From a virus, in the IMG/VR virus record IMGVR_UViG_3300021425_000242, positions 1 to 20,343 of that record: a stretch of DNA of 20,343 nucleotides, one strand, 5' to 3'. The notes below the pieces were generated by a model. It made no database searches and had not been told where the DNA came from. It was given only the letters and a program-made list of their open reading frames with translations. Shown in pieces: positions 6,065-12,813 of this stretch (positions within the stretch are counted from its first letter, which is position 1; each line of letters opens with the position of its first letter). The position numbers and the translations under genes are program-made.

Positions 6065-6886
6065 TTATTTAGGTAATTGCTCGCCGTTGTCATCCATGTT
6101 GTATAAGAATTCATGATATAATCCCATACTGTGATCAGCAAAACCATCAATTAAATTAAAAGATTTAAGTGCCATCCAATGTCCTCTACATTTGTCTTTA
6201 AAACGTTGAAGCCATGTTGCTGGTCTTATATTACCATATGTATTAATATACCTTAATACGCCACCGTGTTTAAAACATAAGAATGAAGGTGGTACTGCCG
6301 TTACAGCATCATTATTGTTTCTATATCTATAATATTTAATACCATCTAATGCTGATAGGAACCCTTTAGTGCCAACTCTTGGTTGACCAAAAGTATGTAG
6401 TCCGCCTGATACTCCTAAAGGACAAGTATTTAATTCAGCCGCAACTAATACTGCCATTGCTCCACCTAAACTGTGACCTGTAATCCATAAAGTTTTTGTT
6501 TGCTTTTTATCATGTTTTTTAAGAGCATCGTATATACCAGGCATAACTTTTTTGTATTCTGCATAGAACCCTCTATGTACTCTTCCTGATACATGATGCT
6601 TTACTGGAAACATTTTTAAGTCTGCTAGTATATCATTAATTTGTGTTGGCTCTGTACCTCTACATGCAATAAGTACATCATCTTTATCACTCATTACATA
6701 AGCCTGAGCTCCATCTACATCAATAAATGTTGGTGGTAAAGGTTTATTTAAGAATTTTTTAAGCGGTGATAAATCTTTTATTCCAGGCCTTGCCTTTAAT
6801 AAATCTTCTGGTGATTGATAACATTGGTGAGCATACATACTCAACAACAACCCGCGATCGCGATACGACATATCTTTAATTGACAT
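6065..6886 (-). CDS. Class 3 lipase (alpha/beta hydrolase)
   Basis: This 273-residue protein is a class 3 (Rhizomucor-type) lipase with the full catalytic triad. The nucleophile is S139 in GHSLGGA (137-143), the acid is D193 in YRNNNDAVTAVPP, and the His is H252 in DHSMGLY. Other family marks are CRGTEP near the oxyanion site (75-80), RVHRGFYAEY (102-111) and HTFGQPRVG (164-172). It hydrolyses acyl esters of glycerolipids or phospholipids. There is no signal peptide, so it would act in the cytoplasm, at the inner membrane or from the virion. A strong AAGGAGT ribosome site and a GATAAATA motif indicate late expression. Co-translated with the small membrane protein, it may help membrane breakdown at lysis or modify envelope lipid at entry; both are inference. 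Confidence 0.9.
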   Translation of the reverse strand: MSIKDMSYRDRGLLLSMYAHQCYQSPEDLLKARPGIKDLSPLKKFLNKPLPPTFIDVDGAQAYVMSDKDDVLIACRGTEPTQINDILADLKMFPVKHHVSGRVHRGFYAEYKKVMPGIYDALKKHDKKQTKTLWITGHSLGGAMAVLVAAELNTCPLGVSGGLHTFGQPRVGTKGFLSALDGIKYYRYRNNNDAVTAVPPSFLCFKHGGVLRYINTYGNIRPATWLQRFKDKCRGHWMALKSFNLIDGFADHSMGLYHEFLYNMDDNGEQLPK

Positions 6887-6897
6887 TTGTTACTCCT

Positions 6898-6916
6898 TAA
6901 TAATCTAAAATTATTA
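6898..6916 (-). other. AT-rich stem-loop in the lipase leader
   Basis: TAATAAT, five-base loop, ATTATTA forms a 7 bp hairpin between the late promoter motif and the AAGGAGT ribosome site. It would sit at the very 5' end of the lipase mRNA and could protect it or affect translation. AT-only stems also arise by chance here. Confidence 0.35.
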
Positions 6917-6922
6917 TAGTAG

Positions 6923-6930
6923 TATTTATC
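6923..6930 (-). promoter_or_regulatory. Late promoter motif GATAAATA
   Basis: Minus-strand GATAAATA followed by CTA, 37 bp before the lipase ATG, at the usual distance for this set of genes. Confidence 0.6.
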
Positions 6931-6934
6931 TGTA

Positions 6935-7612
6935 TTAAGTGATATTTTTTGGGGTAAATTTTTGTTTTATTCTGTTATCGCCATTCATACCATTTTTATA
7001 ATAATGTTCATATAAACTATGGTTTTTTACACTTTCCATGGAACTAACAGTATATCCAAATAAAGTTCTTCTTATTGTACCTGGCTTTGTCCTATAGGTA
7101 TGCCAAGTACTATTTCCAGGTAATTTTCCATTTTGATTATTAAAACCTGACATTACAAAAGCTCTATTATACTTATGTTCTATTTCTTTAACAAATTGTT
7201 TTTTATCATTATATAGCTCTGTACCATTATTATGATCTTTGTTTAAATAAACTACAAGTGAAACGGCCTTGTATATATTTTCTGTATGCACAGGATAATC
7301 TTCAACTTCAGGTTTTGCTCTAGGAAAGTATGCATATTGTGAAGTATATGTCTTTTCTTTGTCTTGTTTTATATCTAAAGTATCTATTAATTTAAAGTAC
7401 TTTGATAATGGCTCATCAATATCTATATTATAATCATATAGTTGTTTCATTGACAATCTTTGTCTAGATCTGTTAGTATTAAAAACATCGTAGATGTCAG
7501 TATTTTCTATTTTATAATCTATTTTACTTTGAATAAAGTCTAGGGTATCGTTATCAAAAAAGTTATCTATAATAACGTATTTAAAAGGATCGTTATAATA
7601 CTGTATTTCCAT
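6935..7612 (-). CDS. 2OG-Fe(II) oxygenase-like protein (225 aa)
   Basis: This looks like a double-stranded beta-helix oxygenase of the prolyl-hydroxylase-like group. A candidate triad is H109-x-E111 (PVHTEN), followed by the strand AVSLVVYLN (116-124) and H171 with R181/R182 ten or eleven residues later (TWHTYRTKPGTIRR), the usual place for the 2OG-binding Arg. A longer frame starts at ATG 7645, but ATG 7612 is preferred because it has AAAGG eight bases upstream and puts the start at MEIQYYNDPF, a typical N terminus. The gene overlaps the upstream oxygenase by 20 bp, so the two are probably translated together. Such enzymes hydroxylate proteins, sugars or small molecules; the substrate is unknown. 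The acidic ligand as Glu rather than Asp is tolerated in the fold. Confidence 0.7.
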   Translation of the reverse strand: MEIQYYNDPFKYVIIDNFFDNDTLDFIQSKIDYKIENTDIYDVFNTNRSRQRLSMKQLYDYNIDIDEPLSKYFKLIDTLDIKQDKEKTYTSQYAYFPRAKPEVEDYPVHTENIYKAVSLVVYLNKDHNNGTELYNDKKQFVKEIEHKYNRAFVMSGFNNQNGKLPGNSTWHTYRTKPGTIRRTLFGYTVSSMESVKNHSLYEHYYKNGMNGDNRIKQKFTPKNIT

Positions 7613-8465
7613 AATTACCTTTAAGTCCCTCCAATATATGTCCATCCAATATCATTTCTAATGGATGCATTTCACCATAAAATTCATTTGTTTGCCAACA
7701 TTGTTCTTGTTCGTTCCAGTCCCACCATGGTGATACATTTATAACTATATGTGTGCGATCTGTTTTACATGGTCTCATACTTACAACTCTATGCAAAACA
7801 GTTGTGTCCCAGGCATAAGCATATCCTTTTTTTAAATGGACTGGCTCTGGAAGTGTTTTTAAATCAAATACATATGGTTTTGCTGTGTCTACAGGTATAT
7901 TTACTCTTGTGCCTATAAAAAAAGAACCGTCCCTGTGATAAGGCCAATCTTGACGCATAATTCTATTTCCTGACATAGTAGATACCCTACTCTTAATTAA
8001 AGTTCTTTTTACATTATTGTTTAATAAATCGCCTAATGCACCATTTTTACTTGCTCTTGTTCTCACATTAAAACCATAAGTATCACTATAATCATCTTTT
8101 AATTTTATATTAGGATTGGATTTTGTGGTTTGATCATTTAAAGAATATTGATCATAAGAAAACTTTATTCGGTCAGGACTACCTAAAACACTTTGATGCT
8201 CTGGTATATTTTCTATATGATTGGGATTCCATGTTAACCCAAACCCGCTATATGGCTTTTCATCTCCGTTAGGATCTTCTGAAGACATCCAACCATAATC
8301 TCCATAAAGCTCTTTAGCCTCGGAAATAGATTTAGATATAGCATCTAAGTCAAATTCGTGTTTAAATTCCATTAACATAGGAAATTTTTGTAAATCTGTT
8401 TTTTGTAATACTTTGTTTTGCTGTTCTATTTGATCACTATTATTGCAAATCCATGTCCATGTCAT
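7593..8465 (-). CDS. 2OG-Fe(II) oxygenase, aspartyl/asparaginyl hydroxylase-like
   Basis: A 290-residue protein whose C-terminal half has a complete 2OG oxygenase motif set: H177-R-D179 (WPYHRDGSF), strand FIGTRVNIP, distal H225 (DTTVLHRVVSM) and R237 (KTDRTHIVI). This pattern resembles the aspartyl/asparaginyl beta-hydroxylase group. The N-terminal 150 residues (including GFGLTWNP at 74-81) are not recognised. The longest frame starts at ATG 8501, but ATG 8465 has AAGGAAAA upstream and is preferred. It overlaps a second oxygenase gene downstream by 20 bp. Several oxygenases are commonly carried by marine T4-like phages, where they are thought to modify protein or nucleic acid; I cannot assign a target. 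Confidence 0.77.
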   Translation of the reverse strand: MTWTWICNNSDQIEQQNKVLQKTDLQKFPMLMEFKHEFDLDAISKSISEAKELYGDYGWMSSEDPNGDEKPYSGFGLTWNPNHIENIPEHQSVLGSPDRIKFSYDQYSLNDQTTKSNPNIKLKDDYSDTYGFNVRTRASKNGALGDLLNNNVKRTLIKSRVSTMSGNRIMRQDWPYHRDGSFFIGTRVNIPVDTAKPYVFDLKTLPEPVHLKKGYAYAWDTTVLHRVVSMRPCKTDRTHIVINVSPWWDWNEQEQCWQTNEFYGEMHPLEMILDGHILEGLKGNYGNTVL

Positions 8466-8497
8466 GTTTTCCTTGTGATCTTTTTTATACAGTTTTA

Positions 8498-8677
8498 TCA
8501 TACAATATGATGTTCTCTACTTTTTTCTGCTGTGTAAATCTTACCTGTTTTTCTTCCGTAGTATGGTTCTTGTTCTATACCTTTTGTACCGCCATCATTA
8601 TTAATTACTTGAAACATTAAACTAAACAAGCCAATTATGGCTGGTACCACTACTGCTATTAAAATTACTCCGTCCAT
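8498..8677 (-). CDS. Small single-pass membrane protein (59 aa)
   Basis: A 59-residue frame from ATG 8677 to TGA 8498-8500. Residues 3-26 are a hydrophobic transmembrane helix (VILIAVVVPAIIGLFSLMF), followed by a polar tail with Tyr, Lys and two adjacent His near the end. A good AAAGGAAA ribosome site precedes the start. The ATG shares one base with the stop of the upstream 46-residue gene (TAATG), a standard coupling junction. No family is recognised. It belongs to the ferredoxin and microgene string, where one-helix proteins are repeated. Confidence 0.72.
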   Translation of the reverse strand: MDGVILIAVVVPAIIGLFSLMFQVINNDGGTKGIEQEPYYGRKTGKIYTAEKSREHHIV

Positions 8678-8817
8678 TATTTTCCTTTGTCTTTATACTT
8701 CGCTTTGCGAGGTATAATTTTAGTTTTATCTTTTTGCACTTTATGTCCGTAAGGCGTGTCATGAGTAAACAACTCAAGATGCGATCTTGTTGTTGGTGTC
8801 TTAATTTTCTTCGACAT
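8677..8817 (-). CDS. Small basic hypothetical protein (46 aa)
   Basis: A 46-residue frame from ATG 8817 to TAA 8677-8679, beginning [20 protein letters not shown]. It is very basic, with Lys/Arg clusters at both ends and no hydrophobic segment, which suggests nucleic-acid or ribosome contact, although no family is recognised. The start lies inside the last codons of the ferredoxin gene (17 bp overlap) with a GGTGAG ribosome site. Its stop overlaps the next gene as TAATG. Tight coupling on both sides supports it as real. Confidence 0.7.
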   Translation of the reverse strand: MSKKIKTPTTRSHLELFTHDTPYGHKVQKDKTKIIPRKAKYKDKGK

Positions 8818-9136
8818 GTTTCTCACCTATTGCTATTGCCTCTTCTGTACTGTATGGACTTTCGTGTGCCATTGGTTCTTTAGTTTCTGCTATGTTAGGC
8901 CATATTTCAGACATCTTTGCATTTATTTCTATAAAAGGAATCTGATCTGTAGGTAACTCATCATCACTCCATATTGCTTCTACTGGGCATTCTGGTTCAC
9001 ACAATGCACAATCTATACACTCATCAGGATTAATCACTAGCATATCAGGTCCTTCATAGAAGCAGTCTACAGGACATACCTCTACACATTTTGTATCTTT
9101 ACATCCGACACATGGACTGCCTACTACGAAACTCAT
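8801..9136 (-). CDS. fdxA: 7Fe ferredoxin, FdxA-like ([3Fe-4S][4Fe-4S])
   Basis: A 111-residue low-potential electron carrier closely resembling Azotobacter-type 7Fe ferredoxins. Nine Cys sit at 9, 12, 17, 21, 25, 40, 43, 46 and 50, in the patterns C-x2-C-x4-C-x3-CP and C-x2-C-x2-C-x3-CP. By analogy with that family, C9, C17 and C50 hold the [3Fe-4S] cluster and C21, C40, C43 and C46 hold the [4Fe-4S] cluster. The family phrases [12 protein letters not shown] and [14 protein letters not shown] are intact, as is the longer C-terminal part (IWPNI). A consensus sigma70 promoter lies directly upstream, suggesting early expression. Possible partners are radical SAM enzymes or host reductases and oxygenases. 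Such a gene is expected in proteobacteria; in a phage it is probably acquired from a host. Confidence 0.93.
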   Translation of the reverse strand: MSFVVGSPCVGCKDTKCVEVCPVDCFYEGPDMLVINPDECIDCALCEPECPVEAIWSDDELPTDQIPFIEINAKMSEIWPNIAETKEPMAHESPYSTEEAIAIGEKHVEEN

Positions 9137-9159
9137 AACTGTACTTATCTAAAATACAT

Positions 9160-9187
9160 ATTATACTTACTAATTTGCGTTTGTCAA
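9160..9187 (-). promoter_or_regulatory. sigma70-type promoter upstream of the ferredoxin
   Basis: TTGACA (plus 9182-9187) and TATAAT (plus 9160-9165) on the minus strand, 16 bp apart, both exact consensus. The -35 box overlaps the stop of the upstream 52-residue frame. The -10 ends 23 bp before the ferredoxin ATG. The sequence AGATAAGTAC, close to the late motif, lies 5 bp before the ATG. Confidence 0.75.
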
Positions 9188-9342
9188 GTAAAAAAAGAAG
9201 TTATGATTAATAAAGACGATACTGCACCTAAAAAGATTAATGCTACTAAGATTGCAAATAGAATAATTCGCAATGGAGTGGGTTTAAAAGAGCCGCCATT
9301 TTTGCCTACGCCTATGACGGCTCTTAATGCGTTCTTAATCAA
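9184..9342 (-). CDS. Probable one-helix membrane microprotein (52 aa, TTG start)
   Basis: A frame from TTG 9342 to TGA 9184-9186. A stop codon lies only four codons upstream, so TTG is the only usual start. The TTG overlaps the TGA of the upstream gene by two bases. Residues about 24-51 are a long hydrophobic segment (LRIILFAILVALIFLGAV and onward), preceded by a basic, Gly-rich stretch with Lys and Arg, the expected topology signal. No clear ribosome site is present, so translation would depend on coupling. A 51-codon plus-strand frame (9203-9358) covers the same bases but lacks such structure. The hydrophobic pattern favours the minus strand. Confidence 0.48.
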   Translation of the reverse strand: MIKNALRAVIGVGKNGGSFKPTPLRIILFAILVALIFLGAVSSLLIITSFFT

Positions 9343-9518
9343 AATATCATCTGGTTAAGGCCCATAACTGCCAACATCATACCAAAAACTAATACTTGTA
9401 CTACTGCTGGTATTACTACAAACATAACTAAAGGATCAAAGTCCATCTTGTTCCAATAATCGGTTTCTCTCCATTTTGCAAATTCTTCTGGAGTTGCATC
9501 TGTTACTTCGTATTTCAT
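9339..9518 (-). CDS. Small membrane protein (59 aa)
   Basis: A frame from ATG 9518 to TGA 9339-9341. The N-terminal half is soluble and charged (MKYEVTDATPEEFAKWRETD), then residues 29-57 are a hydrophobic helix (LVMFVVIPAVVQVLVFGMML). This soluble-then-helix order marks a tail-anchored type protein. A TAGGT ribosome site lies upstream of ATG 9518. It is followed by the TTG-start membrane frame with a two-base overlap. Well-formed domain structure in so short a frame makes it likely real. No family is recognised. Confidence 0.7.
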   Translation of the reverse strand: MKYEVTDATPEEFAKWRETDYWNKMDFDPLVMFVVIPAVVQVLVFGMMLAVMGLNQMIF

Positions 9519-9521
9519 TTT

Positions 9522-9587
9522 TTACCTATGTTGTGGATGCCAAGGCTGAATCCAGTATTTAAAAAATATCTTAAAAATTTTATTCAT
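9522..9587 (-). CDS. Very small basic frame (21 aa), tentative
   Basis: A 21-residue frame from ATG 9587 to TAA 9522-9524 reading MNKIFKIFFKYWIQPWHPQHR. It is aromatic and basic and could form a membrane-interacting helix. It fills the gap between two better supported microgenes, starting 4 bp after one stop and ending 3 bp before the next start. No ribosome site is visible, so it may be only a spacer. Confidence 0.3.
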   Translation of the reverse strand: MNKIFKIFFKYWIQPWHPQHR

Positions 9588-9591
9588 AATA

Positions 9592-9720
9592 TTAAAACAT
9601 CTGTGCAAGACATAAAAACATTGAACCCCAAAGTAGAGCATAACATAATGCTTCTATTTTTGCTTCAACCTTTTTAAATATGCCAGACTTATCTATAATT
9701 TTAAGTGCCACCGTTCTCAT
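9592..9720 (-). CDS. Small membrane-associated protein (42 aa)
   Basis: A frame from ATG 9720 to TAA 9592-9594. The first half is basic and amphipathic (MRTVALKIIDKSGIFKKVEA) and the second half is a short hydrophobic helix with two Cys (CYALLWGSMFLCLAQMF). The ribosome site is a purine-rich AGAGATAGAAAAGA stretch. No family is recognised. It is the third gene of the microgene string and shares the basic-then-hydrophobic layout of its neighbours. Confidence 0.55.
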   Translation of the reverse strand: MRTVALKIIDKSGIFKKVEAKIEALCYALLWGSMFLCLAQMF

Positions 9721-9747
9721 TCTTTTCTATCTCTGTAAATGTAAATG

Positions 9748-9849
9748 TTAAACCACAGGAGCAATAGCAAATACACTTGTTATAAAGATCGAAATTAGTG
9801 TAAACAGTTCTAAATGTTCTTTTATTTTTCTAACTTGTTTTTGGCTCAT
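9748..9849 (-). CDS. Membrane microprotein (33 aa)
   Basis: A frame from ATG 9849 to TAA 9748-9750. A basic N terminus (MSQKQVRKIKEHLE) is followed by a hydrophobic helix (LFTLISIFITSVFAIAPVV) reaching the C terminus. A good GGAGTG ribosome site lies ten bases upstream, and ATGA overlap joins it to the preceding 29-residue frame. No family is recognised. The strong ribosome site and coupling support expression. Confidence 0.58.
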   Translation of the reverse strand: MSQKQVRKIKEHLELFTLISIFITSVFAIAPVV

Positions 9850-9935
9850 TTACTACACTCCAACTCGTAATATCCCTTACACTTCGTAGAGCACCGTAAA
9901 GTTGGTCGTTCACTTGGATGGAGCAAACTAACCAT
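9846..9935 (-). CDS. Cys-containing microprotein (29 aa)
   Basis: A 29-residue frame from ATG 9935 to TGA 9846-9848, reading MVSLLHPSERPTLRCSTKCK then GYYELECSK. Three Cys (C15, C19, C27) in a small basic peptide could bind a metal or form a disulfide. An AGGT lies nine bases upstream and the stop overlaps the next start as ATGA. An alternative frame from ATG 9955 (41 residues) is possible but has no ribosome site. First gene of the string behind a TATAAATA late motif. Confidence 0.48.
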   Translation of the reverse strand: MVSLLHPSERPTLRCSTKCKGYYELECSK

Positions 9936-9982
9936 AACATAACTACCTGTTTCATAATATGTGTAATGGAGGTTAATATATT

Positions 9983-9998
9983 AATGACTTATGTCATT
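9983..9998. repeat. Perfect dyad AATGAC-TTAT-GTCATT
   Basis: A 6 bp inverted repeat with a four-base centre, containing TGAC-N4-GTCA. It lies just downstream of the TATAAATA late motif and upstream of the microgene string, the place expected for an operator or a 5' mRNA stem-loop. Confidence 0.45.
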
Positions 9999-10008
9999 AT
10001 ATAAAGTG

Positions 10009-10016
10009 TATTTATA
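10009..10016 (-). promoter_or_regulatory. Late promoter motif TATAAATA
   Basis: Exact T4 late consensus on the minus strand (plus TATTTATA), about 75 bp before the first microgene. It probably drives the string from 9935 down into the ferredoxin region in the late phase. Confidence 0.6.
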
Positions 10017-10061
10017 TATAGGTGTTTGAATAGTATAGATAATAGGTTAATTTTGAACGAT

Positions 10062-11156
10062 TTAGAAATCAAAGGTATATCTGTTTATACATTCTAGTTC
10101 ATTCTCTCTCACATAAGTTAGAAAATCCTTGTAAACTTGTTGTGCATCTAAAGAATATTTTATATTTCGATTAAATGGAGTCTTAGATTTTTGATCATTT
10201 CTTTGAAAATTAAATCCATCATGTTCTAATAATCTAAAGTTAATGGAATTTTTATTTTGTGCCATTTGTGGTCTTCTATACAATATATCATATTGGTTAT
10301 AGATACCTGATTCCTGAGCTAAAATCTTTTTCAAAGTTTCAAACCCTGTTGTTTCTGTTCGTTGAGGGATAAGATCAGGTATAATGTTTTTATAATATTG
10401 ATACTTGTATTCGTAAATGTCTTTTCCGTAAGCACTATTACCTACTGATTCTTCAGCATATATTTTTTTATTTTTTAATACATCTAAATTATTTTCAAAT
10501 GATTTATAAACCGCTTCAGGACTATGGTAGTAAATATCTCTTAGGCATTCTACACCTATACTCTTACAAAAAATATAATAAGGTGCCATTATGTCTTGGA
10601 AGAACCGTTCCCCCGCCATTATTAATTTATTATTAGTAAATTTTATACTTTTGTCATTTTTAATAATTGGAGGATCACCACCCATTAATATATGATCTAT
10701 GCCAAATTTTTTCTTTAATAATTCTATAAAGTATAGATGAACAGATATCTGAGGACTGCCATTAAGATAATTTGCACCATACTTGTAATGCATAAGGTTA
10801 TTATAAAAATTTTCTAAATCGATATCAATAATATGATGTTTTATTTTATGTTTTTTAGTAATTTGTTCAGCCAAATAAACATCTTCCACATTTAAAATTA
10901 CACCTTTCCATATTGATCTGTATGTAAAAGCAGTAACATTTTTATTTAACTCTAAACAGTACATCAAAGAAAATTGGCTGTCGATGCCACCACTTAAACA
11001 TAAATTAATGTCTGTTTTATTACACAGTAATTCAGATATACATTCCATTAAAGACTTATCTGTTTTAGTTGCATTAATTTTACAAAAATGCTCAATAGAA
11101 AAATCCATTTGTATTCCTGGAGGGTCACCTAATTCTATGTAATAATCTTTGCTCAT
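10062..11156 (-). CDS. Asparagine-synthase-like ATP pyrophosphatase
   Basis: A 364-residue protein with the PP-loop of the asparagine synthase C-terminal domain, SGGIDS at 55-60 within INLCLSGGIDSQFSLMYCLE. A second family feature is SPQISVHLYFIE (134-145), followed by ILMGGDPP (156-163) at the place of the usual GGDE-type loop. The N-terminal glutaminase domain with Cys2 is absent, so any amidation would use free ammonia or another amine. The PP-loop adenylates a carboxylate for amide formation in asparagine synthase, beta-lactam synthetase and lasso-peptide cyclase, so the product need not be asparagine. The C-terminal 200 residues are unfamiliar. The gene appears more AT-rich than its neighbours. 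No ribosome site is visible before ATG 11156. It stands back to back with the subtilase. Confidence 0.78.
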   Translation of the reverse strand: MSKDYYIELGDPPGIQMDFSIEHFCKINATKTDKSLMECISELLCNKTDINLCLSGGIDSQFSLMYCLELNKNVTAFTYRSIWKGVILNVEDVYLAEQITKKHKIKHHIIDIDLENFYNNLMHYKYGANYLNGSPQISVHLYFIELLKKKFGIDHILMGGDPPIIKNDKSIKFTNNKLIMAGERFFQDIMAPYYIFCKSIGVECLRDIYYHSPEAVYKSFENNLDVLKNKKIYAEESVGNSAYGKDIYEYKYQYYKNIIPDLIPQRTETTGFETLKKILAQESGIYNQYDILYRRPQMAQNKNSINFRLLEHDGFNFQRNDQKSKTPFNRNIKYSLDAQQVYKDFLTYVRENELECINRYTFDF

Positions 11157-11182
11157 ATATATTTTATATTATTGTAAAAAAT

Positions 11183-11203
11183 GATAAATACATTGTATAA
11201 ATA
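11183..11203 (+). promoter_or_regulatory. Tandem late promoter motifs before the subtilase
   Basis: Plus-strand GATAAATA (11183-11190) and TATAAATA (11196-11203) lie 13 bp apart, 49 and 36 bp before the subtilase ATG. Both match the late motif. No such motif is seen on the minus strand for the divergent asparagine-synthase-like gene. Confidence 0.6.
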
Positions 11204-11238
11204 TAGTTATCATGAAATTTTAATTAGGAGTTCACATA

Positions 11239-12756
11239 ATGGCAACATATATCGTAGGAATGGATCCAGATACACATGCTGATGATACAGCGGCAAAAAA
11301 TGCCATCACATCTGCAGGTGGCACAGTAACGAAAACATATAGTTTTCCTTTAACATATAAAATAGATTGTACAGCAGAACAACTTAGTGCAATGACTGGT
11401 GTAGCAACATCAGAAGGGGCAGACGCAGAAGCCGTTTTAACTCCTGCATTTAACGTAGATCATTTAAAGATTTTATCTAATGACATAGGTACTACAACTG
11501 CTAATTATAATCCAATAAGTACTGCTGAAGGTGAACATCTTTACTTAGTAGATACTGGTATTAATACAACCCATAATGAATTTACAGGCGCAACTGTTAA
11601 TAACCTTTATACTGCGTTTGGAACTGATTTTTCAGATACAGCAGGACATGGTACGGCAATGGCTAGTTTGATAGTAGGCCAAAATATAGGTACTGCCAAA
11701 GATGCAACTTTACATAATGTAAAAGTAATGAACTCTAATCCATACACAGGAACAATTGGTGCAATGGTAGATGCTTTAGAAGAAATTTTAGTACATCACA
11801 ATGCTAATACACCAGCACAAACTAAAGTTGTTATTTGTTGTTGGACTACTGGCAAAAATCAATTACTTGATATAAAATTACAGCAACTTGAAGACAATAA
11901 TATGATTGTTGTTTGTTCAGCAGGTAATGATGCTAATGATGTAGACTTTTATTCACCAGCAGGTTTAGACCAAGTAATGACCGTAGGCGGACATAATGCT
12001 AGTGGTGTTGTTGGATATTTTTCAGGTGGTAGTACTAATGGTAGTAACTTAGGACCAGAAGTAGACATTTTTGGAATGTCAGATGACGTTTCCATAGTTG
12101 ATGTTTCAAATAATACAGATTACACAACATCAGACGGAACATCAGTTGCTACGGCTCAGATAGCAGGATTAGTTGCACAATATATTGATTTATATCCAAG
12201 TGCAGATGCTAGAACAATTAAATCGTATGTAACTGCTGAAGGTTCAGTTTTAGGTAGAGGTGGTGCAATTACTTTTGATTCAGGACTTATAACTGATACA
12301 GCACAAGAGGAATATCATTTACAAAAAGTTATAGGCGTAAGTCCTCAAATAGGCGACTTATCATTAGCGGCTAAGCCTTCAGGTATAGCAGTTTATGTGC
12401 AGTCAGGACAATCAGCATCATCAAATATAGAAATTAACAATAGTGCAAGTAATGTTAGTGTAATGAGTTTTAGTCCAGTGCCTCCATTTGCCACGTTTGC
12501 AAATACAGGTGTAAATATCGGAACTATTGCAGTAGATACATCATCTAATATGGAACATGTTACAGTACCAGGAATATATCATTTTGCTGTAAAAGGTGAA
12601 GTAGGTGGTTCTATATTAGTTGAAGAATATTCAATTGGTATTTATAATGCAGATGTTTCTGAATTAGATTCATCTCCAGAGTTTTATTATGACTCAGATG
12701 GTGTTGGAGCAGAAGCATATGACCAAGTTGTAAATTTTAATGCTACAAAAGAATAA
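11239..12756 (+). CDS. Subtilisin-like serine protease with I9-type propeptide
   Basis: A 505-residue S8 family protease. The triad is D105 (VDTGI), H137 (GHGTA) and S302 (DGTSVA), with oxyanion N230 in CSAGN. Residues about 1-75 look like an inhibitor I9 propeptide (MATYIVGMDP and a terminal KIDCTAEQL strand), which normally chaperones folding and is then cut off. Residues about 360-505 form a beta-rich domain of unknown role, perhaps for virion attachment. No signal peptide is present, so it stays in the cell or goes into particles. A strong TTAGGAG ribosome site and tandem late promoters precede it, and a rho-independent terminator follows. It could mature virion proteins or process a peptide. 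Together with the divergent ATP pyrophosphatase and the radical SAM genes nearby it suggests a modification module. Confidence 0.92.
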   Translation: MATYIVGMDPDTHADDTAAKNAITSAGGTVTKTYSFPLTYKIDCTAEQLSAMTGVATSEGADAEAVLTPAFNVDHLKILSNDIGTTTANYNPISTAEGEHLYLVDTGINTTHNEFTGATVNNLYTAFGTDFSDTAGHGTAMASLIVGQNIGTAKDATLHNVKVMNSNPYTGTIGAMVDALEEILVHHNANTPAQTKVVICCWTTGKNQLLDIKLQQLEDNNMIVVCSAGNDANDVDFYSPAGLDQVMTVGGHNASGVVGYFSGGSTNGSNLGPEVDIFGMSDDVSIVDVSNNTDYTTSDGTSVATAQIAGLVAQYIDLYPSADARTIKSYVTAEGSVLGRGGAITFDSGLITDTAQEEYHLQKVIGVSPQIGDLSLAAKPSGIAVYVQSGQSASSNIEINNSASNVSVMSFSPVPPFATFANTGVNIGTIAVDTSSNMEHVTVPGIYHFAVKGEVGGSILVEEYSIGIYNADVSELDSSPEFYYDSDGVGAEAYDQVVNFNATKE

Positions 12757-12771
12757 TATAACACAAATTTT

Positions 12772-12802
12772 AAAGCCAGTTCATAGTAACTGGCTTTTTT
12801 TT
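12772..12802 (+). terminator. Rho-independent terminator after the subtilase
   Basis: AAAGCCAGTT and AACTGGCTTT form a 10 bp stem around a short loop, followed by a run of eight Ts (12795-12802, partly in the stem). It lies 16 bp after the subtilase stop, so the next plus-strand gene needs its own promoter. Confidence 0.88.
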
Positions 12803-12813
12803 GACTAGTAAAT

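Noticed and set aside
9203-9358. Plus-strand 51-codon frame beginning MINKDDTAPKK
   Set aside because: It overlaps the better structured minus-strand membrane frame, has only a weak AAGAAG site and no neighbours on its strand; kept as an ambiguity in the findings.
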